The notes below the pieces were generated by a model. It ran no database searches. It worked only from the letters and a program-made list of their open reading frames with translations, and was not told the origin of the DNA. Both the position numbers and the translations under genes were made by a program. 64,000 nucleotides of DNA from Treponema sp. OMZ 787. Its GTDB lineage: Bacteria > Spirochaetota > Spirochaetia > Treponematales > Treponemataceae. This document shows, piece after piece, positions 7,883 to 16,542 of the stretch (the stretch's first letter is position 1; each line of letters opens with the position of its first letter). The stretch covers positions 2,542,001 to 2,606,000 of the forward strand of contig NZ_CP051198.1 in NCBI RefSeq assembly GCF_024181225.1, read 5' to 3'.

Positions 7883-9460
7883 ATGATAAAAGACCTTGTT
7901 GACCTCCGTATCGAGAGGATTCACTGCATAAGTTCTCCGGCAGAAATGGTAGAAAAAATACCTGCTTCCGATAAACTTTATTCTTTTATAGCCGATGCCC
8001 GAAAAACTATCAGCGATATAATAAGCGGAAAGGATAAGCGCTTTTTACTCATAGTCGGCCCCTGTTCCATCCACGACACAAGGGCTGCAGAAGATTATGC
8101 AATGCGTCTTTTAGAGCTAAAAAAGAAATGTGCAGATTCTTTCTATATTATAATGCGCACCTACTTTGAAAAACCCAGAACGGTTTTAGGCTGGAGGGGC
8201 CTCATTGTAGAGCCGGAACTTGACGGCTTTATAAACATTGAAGGAGGCATTCAAAAGTCGAGAAAATTTTTGATTAAACTTGCCGAAATCGGAATTCCTG
8301 TAGCCTCCGAAATGGTAGATCCTATGATTCCCCAATACATTGCAGACCTTGTAAGCTGGGCATCGATAGGGGCACGCTCGGCCGAAAGTCAGATCCACAG
8401 GGAAATCGCCTCAGGGCTTTCGATGCCGGTCGGCTTTAAAAATACGACTTATGGGGATATAACGGCAGCAGTAAACGGAGTAATTGTTTCCCGCCTGCCC
8501 CATGCCTTTGTGGGCATTGCCCGAAACGGCCTTTCCGCAATACTCCACACTACCGGAAATCTCGATACACACTTGGTTTTAAGGGGAGGTATTTCAAAAC
8601 CCAATTATACTAGAGAAGATTTAGTAAACGCCGCTTCTCTCATGAAAGAAAAAGAATTGGAGCCTAGCATAGTAATAGATTGTTCGCACGGGAATTCGGG
8701 AAAGGATCCGAAAAAACAGATAAGCATTTTGGAAGAAAGCTTAAAAATGAGGTTCGATAAAGAAGAACCTCTAGGCTATATAAGAGGCTGCATGATTGAA
8801 AGTTTTATCCAAGAGGGCAAAACCTCTATCGAAAAAGCAAGGGAAGGCAGCGAATACGGAAAATCCATAACCGACCCCTGCCTCGGCTGGGAGGAAACTC
8901 AAGAAGAAATACTCAGAATCTATCAAAAATACATGAAGTTTTTCACAGGCGGAAATTATGTTAAAGATAACAAGGAAGAAAAAATGAATATCGAAATATA
9001 CACTGACGGAGCCTGCTCCAAAAATCCCGGCCCCGGAGGCTGGGCCTATATAATCATAAATAAGGATTCAAAGGAAGAAATATGCAGGGCAAGCGGAGGC
9101 GAAAAGCTGACCACCAATAACCGCATGGAACTTACGGCAGTCATACGAGCTCTGCAAAAAATAAAAGGTGCAGATTTAAGCGGTCAATCCAGCAAAATTG
9201 CAGACTATGAAAGCATTTCAGTCCACACCGATTCCCAATATGTACAGCAGGGCATAAGCTCGTGGATCTTCAACTGGAAAAAAAATAATTGGAAGACGGC
9301 CGCCAAGCAGCCCGTAAAAAACCAAGACCTTTGGCAGGAGCTGGATGCCCTTTCATTATCGGTTAAACCGGAATGGGTTTGGGTAAGAGGCCACGCGGGC
9401 AATCCTCTAAACGAGGCCTGCGACCGCCTGGCTGTCGAGGCTTGTAAAAAAGAGGGGTGA
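7883..9460 (+). CDS. DAHP synthase-ribonuclease HI fusion
   Basis: Residues 1 to about 355 are a class I 3-deoxy-D-arabino-heptulosonate-7-phosphate synthase (first step of the shikimate pathway; VGPCSIHD, the GARSAESQIHRE segment, VIDCSHGNSGKDP). After a short linker, residues 368-525 are a complete RNase HI with all catalytic residues visible (YTDGACSKNPGPGGWA, NRMELTAV, HTDSQYVQQG, RGHAGNPLNEACD). The frame is uninterrupted. An internal ATG at 8984 has AAGGAAG five bases upstream, so RNase H could also be made separately. The two activities have no metabolic connection, so the fusion may simply be loss of a stop between adjacent genes. Confidence 0.88.
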   Translation: MIKDLVDLRIERIHCISSPAEMVEKIPASDKLYSFIADARKTISDIISGKDKRFLLIVGPCSIHDTRAAEDYAMRLLELKKKCADSFYIIMRTYFEKPRTVLGWRGLIVEPELDGFINIEGGIQKSRKFLIKLAEIGIPVASEMVDPMIPQYIADLVSWASIGARSAESQIHREIASGLSMPVGFKNTTYGDITAAVNGVIVSRLPHAFVGIARNGLSAILHTTGNLDTHLVLRGGISKPNYTREDLVNAASLMKEKELEPSIVIDCSHGNSGKDPKKQISILEESLKMRFDKEEPLGYIRGCMIESFIQEGKTSIEKAREGSEYGKSITDPCLGWEETQEEILRIYQKYMKFFTGGNYVKDNKEEKMNIEIYTDGACSKNPGPGGWAYIIINKDSKEEICRASGGEKLTTNNRMELTAVIRALQKIKGADLSGQSSKIADYESISVHTDSQYVQQGISSWIFNWKKNNWKTAAKQPVKNQDLWQELDALSLSVKPEWVWVRGHAGNPLNEACDRLAVEACKKEG

Positions 9461-9463
9461 GCT

Positions 9464-11074
9464 ATGATTTCCGATAGAAAATTACCGCTTGGAATTCAAA
9501 ATTTTGAAAAACTGAGAAATGAAAATTGTGTTTACATAGATAAAACTCAATTTGTGTGGAAACTTTCCCGTACTCCCTCTTCTTATTTTTTAAGCCGTCC
9601 GCGCCGCTTTGGAAAAAGTCTTTTTCTTTCCACATTGGAAGCCTATTTTCTAGGAAAAAAAGAGCTGTTTAAGGACTTGGCTATAGAAAAACTTGAAGAA
9701 GCCGAAGCCTGTTCCAGAGAAATTTGGCAAACCTACCCTGTATTTTATCTGGATTTAAATGCCGAAGTATATAACGATTTAAAAGACTTAACCAGCAGGC
9801 TGAATTTATTTTTATCATACGGCGAAGAGGTTTACGGGAAAAACATTGAAGAAAAAACCTTTGCACAAAGATTCGAGGGCATCATAAAACGAGCTTACAT
9901 AAAAACCGGAAAACAAGTAGTAATTCTCGTAGACGAATACGACAAGCCTCTCTTACAAACTATGAATAAAAATGAAACTTTAAACGAAGACTATAGAAAT
10001 ATCCTAAAAGCTTTTTTTACCGTAATTAAATCCTCAGATAAATATCTGCGTTTTGCTTTTTTAACCGGTGTCACAAAATTCAGCAAGATAAGCGTATTTA
10101 GTGATTTAAATAATTTACAAGATATCAGTATGCTTTATAACTACGGTGAAATATGCGGAATCTCTCAAGAAGAACTTGAAGATAATTTTAAACCGGAGAT
10201 TGAAAACCTTACTGAAAACGGCTCCATTAGTATTGATAAGGCCTTACTAACACTTAAACAAAAATATGACGGTTACAGATTCAATGAAAAGTCTAAGGGT
10301 GTGTATAATCCTTTCAGTCTCTTAAATGCTTTCAGTTCCGGCGAGTTAAAAAATTTTTGGTTTACAACCGGCACTCCGGCCTTTTTAATTGATTTTCTAA
10401 AAAAAGCCCGCTATAATATCCCTGACCTCGACGGTAAGGTTAGGATGGACGAGGCCGGCTTAAACAGTTATAGGGCAGAGTTCGCCCAGCCTGTTCCTAT
10501 TCTCTTTCAAACAGGGTATCTTACTATAAAAGATTATAATACGGAAAGCAAATTATATACCCTTGGATTCCCTAATGATGAGGTAAGATACGGTTTTCTT
10601 AATAACTTGCTGCCTGCCTATACGTCTATCCCTCAAGACCGGACAGGAATTTCCGTATGGAATTTTGTCGAAGATATACAAAATGCAAATATCGACGGAT
10701 TTATGCAAAATCTAAAATCAATTATATCAGGCATTCCATACGATAATTTTTCGGAAAAAAATTTGAACTTACGAGAACAAAATTATCAGGCTGCAATATA
10801 TCTAATATTTGCCCTCATGAATCAATTTGTAGAAACAGAAGTCCATTCCTCAGCCGGAAGAGCTGATTGTGTAGTACAAACCCAAGATGCCGTTTATCTT
10901 TTTGAATTAAAATTAAGTAAAGAAGCATCCTCTGAAGATGCTATTTTACAAATAAAAGAAAACAATTATAGCGAAAAATATAAACCAAGCGGTAAAAAAA
11001 TATTTGCAATCGGAACTTCTTTCGATGAAAGATTGAGAACGATTAAAGATTGGAAAACCGAAAGACTTTTATAA
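9464..11074 (+). CDS. AAA-ATPase-like/PD-(D/E)XK nuclease family protein
   Basis: A 536-residue member of the AAA-ATPase-like plus PDDEXK_9 (DUF1703) family, abundant in oral spirochetes and Bacteroidetes. The N-terminus has the hallmark LPLGIQNFEKLR...YIDKT and the P-loop variant SRPRRFGKSLFLS. A Walker B-like VVILVDEYDKPL lies near residue 155. The C-terminal end carries a nuclease-like core with ADCVVQT then FELKLSK. Function is not established; roles in DNA processing or defence are proposed for relatives. It starts just after the fusion gene with a GAGG site and is the last gene of this run, converging on the small YdbC-like gene. Confidence 0.8.
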   Translation: MISDRKLPLGIQNFEKLRNENCVYIDKTQFVWKLSRTPSSYFLSRPRRFGKSLFLSTLEAYFLGKKELFKDLAIEKLEEAEACSREIWQTYPVFYLDLNAEVYNDLKDLTSRLNLFLSYGEEVYGKNIEEKTFAQRFEGIIKRAYIKTGKQVVILVDEYDKPLLQTMNKNETLNEDYRNILKAFFTVIKSSDKYLRFAFLTGVTKFSKISVFSDLNNLQDISMLYNYGEICGISQEELEDNFKPEIENLTENGSISIDKALLTLKQKYDGYRFNEKSKGVYNPFSLLNAFSSGELKNFWFTTGTPAFLIDFLKKARYNIPDLDGKVRMDEAGLNSYRAEFAQPVPILFQTGYLTIKDYNTESKLYTLGFPNDEVRYGFLNNLLPAYTSIPQDRTGISVWNFVEDIQNANIDGFMQNLKSIISGIPYDNFSEKNLNLREQNYQAAIYLIFALMNQFVETEVHSSAGRADCVVQTQDAVYLFELKLSKEASSEDAILQIKENNYSEKYKPSGKKIFAIGTSFDERLRTIKDWKTERLL

Positions 11075-11084
11075 AACGTATAAT

Positions 11085-11315
11085 CTATATCCCGGCCTCG
11101 TCCAAAAGCTTTTTTAAAGCTATAAGCTCATCCCTTGTAAGAGTTATCCCCTTCCCCATTTTTTGGTGATCGGGAGACCAAGACCTTATATCGAATTTCG
11201 GATCTCTCCCGTTCCATGAAACCTCGTTAAGTTCGGTATTCCAACCGCCCTTTCCTTCCGAGATAGTACCGTAATTCTTTGTAATTTCAAATTTGAATTC
11301 GTCCTGATTATTCAT
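11085..11315 (-). CDS. YdbC/PC4-like single-stranded nucleic-acid-binding protein
   Basis: A 76-residue protein that matches the YdbC/PC4 family (KNYGTISEGKGGWNTELN, then WNGRDPKFDIRSWSPDH). These small proteins dimerise and bind single-stranded DNA. Two consecutive ATGs exist at 11318 and 11315; the second sits seven bases from AGGAGG and is preferred. It overlaps the end of pgsA by eight bases, so it is translationally coupled to it. Confidence 0.75.
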   Translation of the reverse strand: MNNQDEFKFEITKNYGTISEGKGGWNTELNEVSWNGRDPKFDIRSWSPDHQKMGKGITLTRDELIALKKLLDEAGI

Positions 11316-11901
11316 CATTTTCCCTCCTTGTGTTTAAATATGAAGTAAGATAATCTGCAAATGATGCAAGCGACAAGATAACGGCTGCAAAATAAAGAAG
11401 CCAGTTAAAATAGGTAACGTAACGGGTAAGAGCCGGCGGTAAAAATACATAAATCTGCTCAAGCTTTAAAAACATTGAAACACTTGCAGCTACGATATAA
11501 AGCACAGTCTTTGTCTTTCCGCCCATCTTTGCTCCTATTGTCATACCTTCTCCGCGGGCCTTCATCCTCAAAAACATGATTCCGAATTCGCGGTAAACTA
11601 TAATTAAAAAGAAGGGAGCAAATAAAAGACCATCCATCAAAAAACAAAATAAAACCGTTACATTTGCAACGACATCCGCAAAAGGATCGAATATTTTTCC
11701 GAATTCATCCACCTGATTACGCTGCCTTGCATAGTAGCCGTCCAAAAAATCGGTAAATTCCATAAAAATAAAAATCGGAATAATAATAAGAATGGTAATT
11801 TTAGGATTTATAAAAGGAAGCCACTCAGGCAAAAAATACAAAACATAAATGAGAGGAGCCAGCACCAGACGCGATGATGTAAAAACATTAGATAACTTCA
11901 T
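11308..11901 (-). CDS. pgsA: CDP-diacylglycerol-glycerol-3-phosphate 3-phosphatidyltransferase
   Basis: Inner-membrane enzyme making phosphatidylglycerophosphate, the committed step to phosphatidylglycerol. The CDP-alcohol phosphotransferase signature is complete: DG-YYAR-QRNQVDEF-G-KIF-D-PFA-D around residues 50-75. Several transmembrane helices surround it, and the 197-residue length is normal. The ATG is seven bases from a -10-like CATCAT paired with a perfect TTGACA, so the mRNA is probably leaderless, although AGGAT just before the ATG could act as a weak ribosome site. Confidence 0.9.
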   Translation of the reverse strand: MKLSNVFTSSRLVLAPLIYVLYFLPEWLPFINPKITILIIIPIFIFMEFTDFLDGYYARQRNQVDEFGKIFDPFADVVANVTVLFCFLMDGLLFAPFFLIIVYREFGIMFLRMKARGEGMTIGAKMGGKTKTVLYIVAASVSMFLKLEQIYVFLPPALTRYVTYFNWLLYFAAVILSLASFADYLTSYLNTRRENDE

Positions 11902-11908
11902 ATCCTAT

Positions 11909-11937
11909 ATGATGTAGCTTTAATCCTTTTTTGTCAA
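11909..11937 (-). promoter_or_regulatory. Promoter of pgsA, close to the start codon
   Basis: On the minus strand, TTGACA (11932-11937), 17 bp, CATCAT (11909-11914), then seven bases to the pgsA ATG. The -35 is perfect and the -10 is weak. Confidence 0.5.
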
Positions 11938-11965
11938 TAGGCAAAAGTACGCTTTTACCAACGAG

Positions 11966-11994
11966 TTGTTTTTTTTAGAAAAAAAGGTTAGAAT
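11966..11994 (+). promoter_or_regulatory. Promoter of pgi, close to the start codon
   Basis: TTGTTT (11966-11971), a 17-bp spacer and TAGAAT (11989-11994), seven bases before the pgi ATG. The TTG at 11966 that could look like a start codon is the -35 box. Confidence 0.6.
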
Positions 11995-12001
11995 AGAATT
12001 T

Positions 12002-13588
12002 ATGGAATGGAAAAATTTAAATACTTGTAAATCTTTTACAAAATTGCAGGAAGTTCATAAAGAACAGGCTAAAAACTTAAACTTAGCAGATATTTTCAAT
12101 AAAGAAAATTCATGCGAAAGGGTTACCTCTTATCAGGTCAAAATGGGCGGAAACCTTAAATACAATTATGCGGCTAAGCCCGTAAATGAAGAAATCCTTA
12201 AAGCCTTGCAAGCTCTATCCGATGAACAAAAACTAATCGAAAAATATGAGCTCTTGCTCAACGGGGATTTTATAAACACAGGCGAAAACCGTATGGTTCT
12301 CCATCAGCTGACCCGCGGCCAACTAAAAAACGATGTGGTTTATAAGGGTGTAAACATGAGGAGCTTTTACCTCAACGAGCTTTCAAAAATAAAAGAATTT
12401 TCTAAAGACATCCATTCGGGAAAGATTAAAACTTCTACAGGTAAGACCTTTACCGATGTTGTCCAAATCGGCATAGGCGGCTCCGACTTAGGGCCGAGAG
12501 CCATGTACATAGCCTTAAAAAATTGGGCAAAGACAACCGGCAAACATAAAATGAAGGCTCACTTTATTTCCAATGTGGATCCCGATGATGCAGCCGAGGT
12601 TTTAAATTCCATCGATCTTGCAAGCTCCCTTTTTATCCTCGTTTCAAAAAGCGGCACAACTCAGGAAACGCTTGCAAACGAAAGGTTTGTAAAATCCGTT
12701 CTCGAAAAAAACGGACTTGACAGCAAAAAGCAGATGCTTGCCGTTACAAGCGAAACAAGCCCGCTTGCAAATAACCCCGATTATCTTACTTCCTTTTATA
12801 TGGATGATTTTATAGGCGGAAGATATTCTTCCACCTCGGTTTGCGGGGCGGCAGTACTCGCCCTCGCCTTCGGCATGGAAACGGTAGAGTCCTTTTTAAA
12901 AGGAGCCGCGGAAGGAGATAGACTTTCTTTAAACAAAAACATAAAAGAAAATGCAAGCCTCTTGGATGCCCTCCTCGGTGTTTACGAAAGAAACGTATTA
13001 TCTTATTCGGCGACGGCCATCCTGCCCTATAGTCAGGCCCTTTCCCGCTTCCCTGCCCACCTCCAGCAGCTGGACATGGAATCGAACGGAAAAACCGTAA
13101 ACCGCTCAGGCGAAAAAATTTCCTATAAAACTGGCCCCGTAATTTTCGGAGAACCCGGCACAAACGGACAGCATTCTTTTTATCAGCTCCTTCATCAGGG
13201 AAGCGATATAATCCCCTTGCAGTTTATCGGCTTTAAAAAAAGCCAAATCGGCCTCGATGTCGAAAGCGAGGGTTCTACCAATATGCAAAAGCTCAATGCA
13301 AATTTGGCAGCCCAAATCATGGCCTTTGCCGCAGGTAAAACCGATGAAAACAAAAACAAGGACTTTGCAGGCAACCGCCCCGCAAGTTTAATCTACGGAG
13401 ACGAGCTTAACCCCGAAAACCTCGGAGCCCTCCTTGCACATTACGAAAACAAGGTGATGTTCCAAGGCTTTATCTGGAACCTCAACAGCTTCGACCAAGA
13501 GGGAGTTCAGCTCGGCAAAACTCTTGCAAAAAAGGTGCTTTCAAAGGATATGCCCCCGGCCCTCAAGGCCTTTTCGGAACTTCTATGA
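12002..13588 (+). CDS. pgi: Glucose-6-phosphate isomerase
   Basis: Cytoplasmic glycolytic enzyme interconverting glucose-6-phosphate and fructose-6-phosphate. Family signatures are clear: GIGGSDLGPRAMY, SKSGTTQETLANE, and GEPGTNGQHSFYQLLHQG. The 528-residue length fits. The frame extends upstream to a TTG at 11966, but that codon is a promoter -35 element, so the ATG at 12002 is used. The promoter's -10 ends seven bases before it and no Shine-Dalgarno is present. The last four bases overlap the engB start (ATGA), coupling the two. Confidence 0.95.
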   Translation: MEWKNLNTCKSFTKLQEVHKEQAKNLNLADIFNKENSCERVTSYQVKMGGNLKYNYAAKPVNEEILKALQALSDEQKLIEKYELLLNGDFINTGENRMVLHQLTRGQLKNDVVYKGVNMRSFYLNELSKIKEFSKDIHSGKIKTSTGKTFTDVVQIGIGGSDLGPRAMYIALKNWAKTTGKHKMKAHFISNVDPDDAAEVLNSIDLASSLFILVSKSGTTQETLANERFVKSVLEKNGLDSKKQMLAVTSETSPLANNPDYLTSFYMDDFIGGRYSSTSVCGAAVLALAFGMETVESFLKGAAEGDRLSLNKNIKENASLLDALLGVYERNVLSYSATAILPYSQALSRFPAHLQQLDMESNGKTVNRSGEKISYKTGPVIFGEPGTNGQHSFYQLLHQGSDIIPLQFIGFKKSQIGLDVESEGSTNMQKLNANLAAQIMAFAAGKTDENKNKDFAGNRPASLIYGDELNPENLGALLAHYENKVMFQGFIWNLNSFDQEGVQLGKTLAKKVLSKDMPPALKAFSELL

Positions 13589-14223
13589 AGATTATAAATG
13601 CGGAATTTATAAAGGGAGCCGTCAAGGCAGAGCAGTTTCCGGAAATAGGAGTTTCCGAATTTGCCTTTTTCGGCCGCTCCAATGCAGGGAAGTCGAGCCT
13701 TATCAACATGCTTGTCAACAGAAAAAATTTGGTCAAGACAGGCTCCCGCCCCGGAATGACGAGGGAGGTAAACTTCTTTTTGGTAAACCGTCCGGCTTCT
13801 TTAAATTTTAACCCTAAGACCAAAAAGTTTTCAGGGCCGGCCCCTAAGGATATGTTTGTGCTTACAGACCTGCCGGGCTACGGCTATGCAAAACTTTCAG
13901 GCGGAATGACCTTGCAAATCGACAAGATGCTCTACGAGTATTGTACAAACCGCCCCCTCTTAAAAACCATCTTTTTTTTGATGGACATGAGAAGGGAACC
14001 TACAGAAACCGAAAAAGAGAGCATCGACTTTTTCCACAAGCTGGATATTGAGGTTGTGATAGCTGGAACCAAGGCCGATAAGATAGGCAAAAACGATCAG
14101 ATAAAGGCGAAAAATGCTTGGGGCTCATTTTTTAACTTTGACGAAGAGCTAATCATCATAAGCTCTGCTGCAAAAAAAACGGGAAGGGACGAGATTTTGT
14201 CCTTAATCTCAAAAAGGATTTAA
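13585..14223 (+). CDS. engB: Ribosome biogenesis GTP-binding protein EngB/YsxC
   Basis: A GTPase involved in assembly of the large ribosomal subunit. It has the P-loop GRSNAGKSSL (G1), TREVNFF region (G2), DLPGYG (G3) and TKADK (G4). The 212 residues are close to the family length. It is translationally coupled to pgi by an ATGA overlap. Confidence 0.93.
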   Translation: MKIINAEFIKGAVKAEQFPEIGVSEFAFFGRSNAGKSSLINMLVNRKNLVKTGSRPGMTREVNFFLVNRPASLNFNPKTKKFSGPAPKDMFVLTDLPGYGYAKLSGGMTLQIDKMLYEYCTNRPLLKTIFFLMDMRREPTETEKESIDFFHKLDIEVVIAGTKADKIGKNDQIKAKNAWGSFFNFDEELIIISSAAKKTGRDEILSLISKRI

Positions 14224-14226
14224 ATT

Positions 14227-14829
14227 ATGAAAATTACACATTACGGCGAAAAAGATTTTAAAACTTCAAACTGGAGCGGAGGCACTACGACGGAACTTTT
14301 TATTTATCCGCGTGAAGCCGAGTATCAAAAAAGAAATTTTTTGTTCCGCCTAAGCTCCGCTACAGTCGATTTGGATAGGTCTGACTTCACTCCGCTTGCC
14401 GGGTTTTTCCGTTTTATTTCACCCTTAAACGGGGACTTAAAAATAAGCCATGACGAAAAAAACTTTACCAAGCTCAAGCCCTACGAGGTCTACGCCTTTG
14501 ACGGAGGCGCAAAAACGGTCAGCATGGGAAGGGTTAGGGATTTTAACCTAATGGTAAAAGAAGGCGTAGAGACGGAAGTGAAAAATTTTGCCTTAAATAA
14601 AAATTCTGTTTTAAAGTTTTCGGTATCGAAGGGAGAAATAGGATGGATTTTTTCGTACAATGCTAAAACCCTGCTTACCTCCGAAACAGCCGGAGAAAAA
14701 AATAAGTTCAATCTCGATAAATTGGACCTGATTATTTTTGAACCGGACGGCGATACAAAAGAAGAAGTTTTGCTTTCAGCCGGTAACACTATAAGTTTGT
14801 TTTACGGAAAGATTCCTGTACTTTCTTAA
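14227..14829 (+). CDS. hutD: HutD/Ves family cupin protein
   Basis: A 200-residue cupin-fold protein of the HutD/Ves family, recognised from the N-terminal KTSNWSGGTTTELFIYP and FLFRLSSATVDLDRSDFTPL segments. HutD members often accompany histidine utilisation genes and may limit flux through the pathway, but the mechanism is poorly defined. Here it is about 46 kb from hutU and three bases after engB, with AAAGGA upstream of its ATG. Assignment to histidine metabolism therefore rests on family and not on context. Confidence 0.75.
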   Translation: MKITHYGEKDFKTSNWSGGTTTELFIYPREAEYQKRNFLFRLSSATVDLDRSDFTPLAGFFRFISPLNGDLKISHDEKNFTKLKPYEVYAFDGGAKTVSMGRVRDFNLMVKEGVETEVKNFALNKNSVLKFSVSKGEIGWIFSYNAKTLLTSETAGEKNKFNLDKLDLIIFEPDGDTKEEVLLSAGNTISLFYGKIPVLS

Positions 14830-14882
14830 CATGAAACAAAATAAAAAAATCATAAACTTAAAATCACAAACTTGGAATTATA

Positions 14883-15635
14883 ATGAAAAAAAAGCTTTAC
14901 GAAATAGTCTATGAAGATAAAGACCTCATAATAGTAAATAAGAGTGCCGGTCTCCTTGTAACAGCCGACCGCTGGGACAGCGAAGCTCCCCGCCTCGATA
15001 AGATACTTGAAGAAGCTCTTTTAAAAAAAGAACAAGGCTCAAAAATTTGTAACTCGAAAATTTATCCCGTTCATCGGCTTGACAAGGACACTTCCGGCCT
15101 CATCATCTATGCCCTAAATGCAGAAGCTCATAAAATCTTAAACGACGATTTTCAAAACCGCAAAATAGAAAAAATCTATCATGCCGTATCGGCCGGTTGC
15201 CCTCGAGAAGAAAATTTTAAAACTGATGCTAAACTTAGGATCGACGGCGATAAGATGCACCGCACCCTCATAGACGAAAAAAAAGGAAAAGATTCCTTAA
15301 CCGAATTCTATCTTTTAAAAAAATTAAGCCGCTTTTCCCTCTTGGAAGCCCGACCCATAACCGGCCGAACTCATCAGATAAGGGCCCACCTAAAACATCT
15401 GGGACTCCCCATCCTATGCGATAGTCTTTACGGAAACGGAGAGCCAGTCTACATATCAGCCTTAAAAAAGAATTGGAGGGGCGATAAATATGAAGAGCGT
15501 CCCATAATCTCGCGATTAGCCCTCCATGCTCACTCGCTAAAATTCTTTCATCCCATAAGCAGGGAAAAAATCGAGGTAAGTGCAGATTATCCTAAGGACA
15601 TGGCGGGACTTATCAACCAGCTTTCAAAATTGTAA
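14883..15635 (+). CDS. RluA-family RNA pseudouridine synthase
   Basis: A 250-residue pseudouridine synthase that converts uridine to pseudouridine in rRNA or tRNA. The catalytic-aspartate motif HRLDKDTSGLIIYA and the later GRTHQIRAHLKHLGLPI block define the RluA family. It has no N-terminal S4 domain, and the substrate site cannot be assigned. A short hairpin (CAGCGG-CTTG-CCGCTG, 15651-15666) follows the stop but has no U tract, so it is at best a weak terminator. Confidence 0.87.
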   Translation: MKKKLYEIVYEDKDLIIVNKSAGLLVTADRWDSEAPRLDKILEEALLKKEQGSKICNSKIYPVHRLDKDTSGLIIYALNAEAHKILNDDFQNRKIEKIYHAVSAGCPREENFKTDAKLRIDGDKMHRTLIDEKKGKDSLTEFYLLKKLSRFSLLEARPITGRTHQIRAHLKHLGLPILCDSLYGNGEPVYISALKKNWRGDKYEERPIISRLALHAHSLKFFHPISREKIEVSADYPKDMAGLINQLSKL

Positions 15636-15694
15636 AAAGCCGTTTTACAGCAGCGGCTTGCCGCTGTGTCAGCTTTGAAGGTGAGTGTTAGAAC

Positions 15695-15976
15695 TTATTT
15701 TCCATCATAAAAACTTTCATAACTGTACTCACACCACTTTTCGTACATTTGAATATATTTTTCTTTGATAAACTCTTGTATCTTCCTTAACTCTTTATCA
15801 GTCAGAATACCTCTATTTTGAATTACAGTATCACCATTATCTTTTACAAAAAATTTAGCAGAACTTTCTTCCGTTAATTTAGAATCACTCGCGTGTACAT
15901 GAAACGCCTCAATAATACATTTTGATGTGAAATATAAATAATACCCAGCAACCTTAAATGAAAAATATTTCGGCAT
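15695..15976 (-). CDS. DUF4160 family protein
   Basis: A 93-residue protein recognised as DUF4160 (MPKYFSFKVAGYYLYFTS, then FHVHASD and SAKFFVKDNGDT). DUF4160 genes often sit beside other small genes of unknown function such as DUF2442. This one begins one base after the stop of the preceding gene and closes a three-gene coupled cassette. A small toxin-antitoxin-like or regulatory module is possible but unproven. Confidence 0.75.
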   Translation of the reverse strand: MPKYFSFKVAGYYLYFTSKCIIEAFHVHASDSKLTEESSAKFFVKDNGDTVIQNRGILTDKELRKIQEFIKEKYIQMYEKWCEYSYESFYDGK

Positions 15977-15977
15977 A

Positions 15978-16199
15978 TTAATCTTCCATGTATTTTAAAC
16001 AACTTTGTAAATATTTTTTCGAAACAGCTATTTCTATATCATCCATATTTGTTTCTATCAAAGTCCCATCAGGCTTAAAAACTGCAGCACCGTAACCATT
16101 GTTTAGATTAAAAACTCTTATTCCATCAGGGATTTTCTTAAATGCAAAACCGTTATCAATAACATCTGCCTCATGAGCAATTTTATATAAATCAGGCAT
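15978..16199 (-). CDS. Small hypothetical protein of the DUF4160 cassette
   Basis: A 73-residue protein with no family that I can name with certainty. It shows a FKPDGTLIETNMDDIEIA segment suggesting a small beta-rich fold, and no signal peptide or membrane helix. Its start overlaps the previous gene by eight bases (ATGCCTGA) and its stop is one base from the DUF4160 start, so the three proteins are probably made together. Confidence 0.65.
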   Translation of the reverse strand: MPDLYKIAHEADVIDNGFAFKKIPDGIRVFNLNNGYGAAVFKPDGTLIETNMDDIEIAVSKKYLQSCLKYMED

Positions 16200-16470
16200 A
16201 ACGCACCTCCACTTTTCTAATTGAAGATAAAAATTCTTCTACATCAATATATAAATTTTTTAATATTGGAATTAAATCAATATATTCTTCTTCCGGTTCA
16301 GAATTATGACTATATTTAGCCAACACCTCAAGATAGCCGCTGTCCCAATAGAGAATTTTTTCGTATTTTTCCAGTGAATACGGAGCTGCAAATTTTAATC
16401 GAGTATTATTAAAAGAGAATAATGTGTATGAACCGTCATTGCTTAAATAAGCTGTATCAAATACGCTCAT
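16192..16470 (-). CDS. Small hypothetical protein leading the DUF4160 cassette
   Basis: A 92-residue acidic protein (MSVFDTAYLSNDGSYTLF at the start). The open frame extends to 16518, but the upstream part would run through a perfect TATAAT -10 box, so the ATG at 16470 is chosen. That -10 ends six bases before the ATG and there is no Shine-Dalgarno, which predicts a leaderless mRNA. No known family is recognised. Confidence 0.65.
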   Translation of the reverse strand: MSVFDTAYLSNDGSYTLFSFNNTRLKFAAPYSLEKYEKILYWDSGYLEVLAKYSHNSEPEEEYIDLIPILKNLYIDVEEFLSSIRKVEVRYA

Positions 16471-16476
16471 ATTTAA

Positions 16477-16485
16477 ATTATAGCA
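16477..16485 (-). promoter_or_regulatory. Extended -10 promoter of the DUF4160 cassette
   Basis: On the minus strand TGC-TATAAT, a perfect extended -10 hexamer at 16477-16482, six bases before the start codon at 16470. No good -35 is seen at 17 bp. Confidence 0.55.
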
Positions 16486-16542
16486 TAAAAATATAAAACA
16501 AACTACTTGCAAGAACAATAAATATTTAAAATTACAGTAGTT

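Noticed and set aside
11966-12001. TTG start extending pgi by 12 residues
   Set aside because: The TTG is the -35 of a TTGTTT-17-TAGAAT promoter; the family N-terminus fits the ATG at 12002.
15651-15666. Terminator after the pseudouridine synthase
   Set aside because: The hairpin is short and has no U tract.
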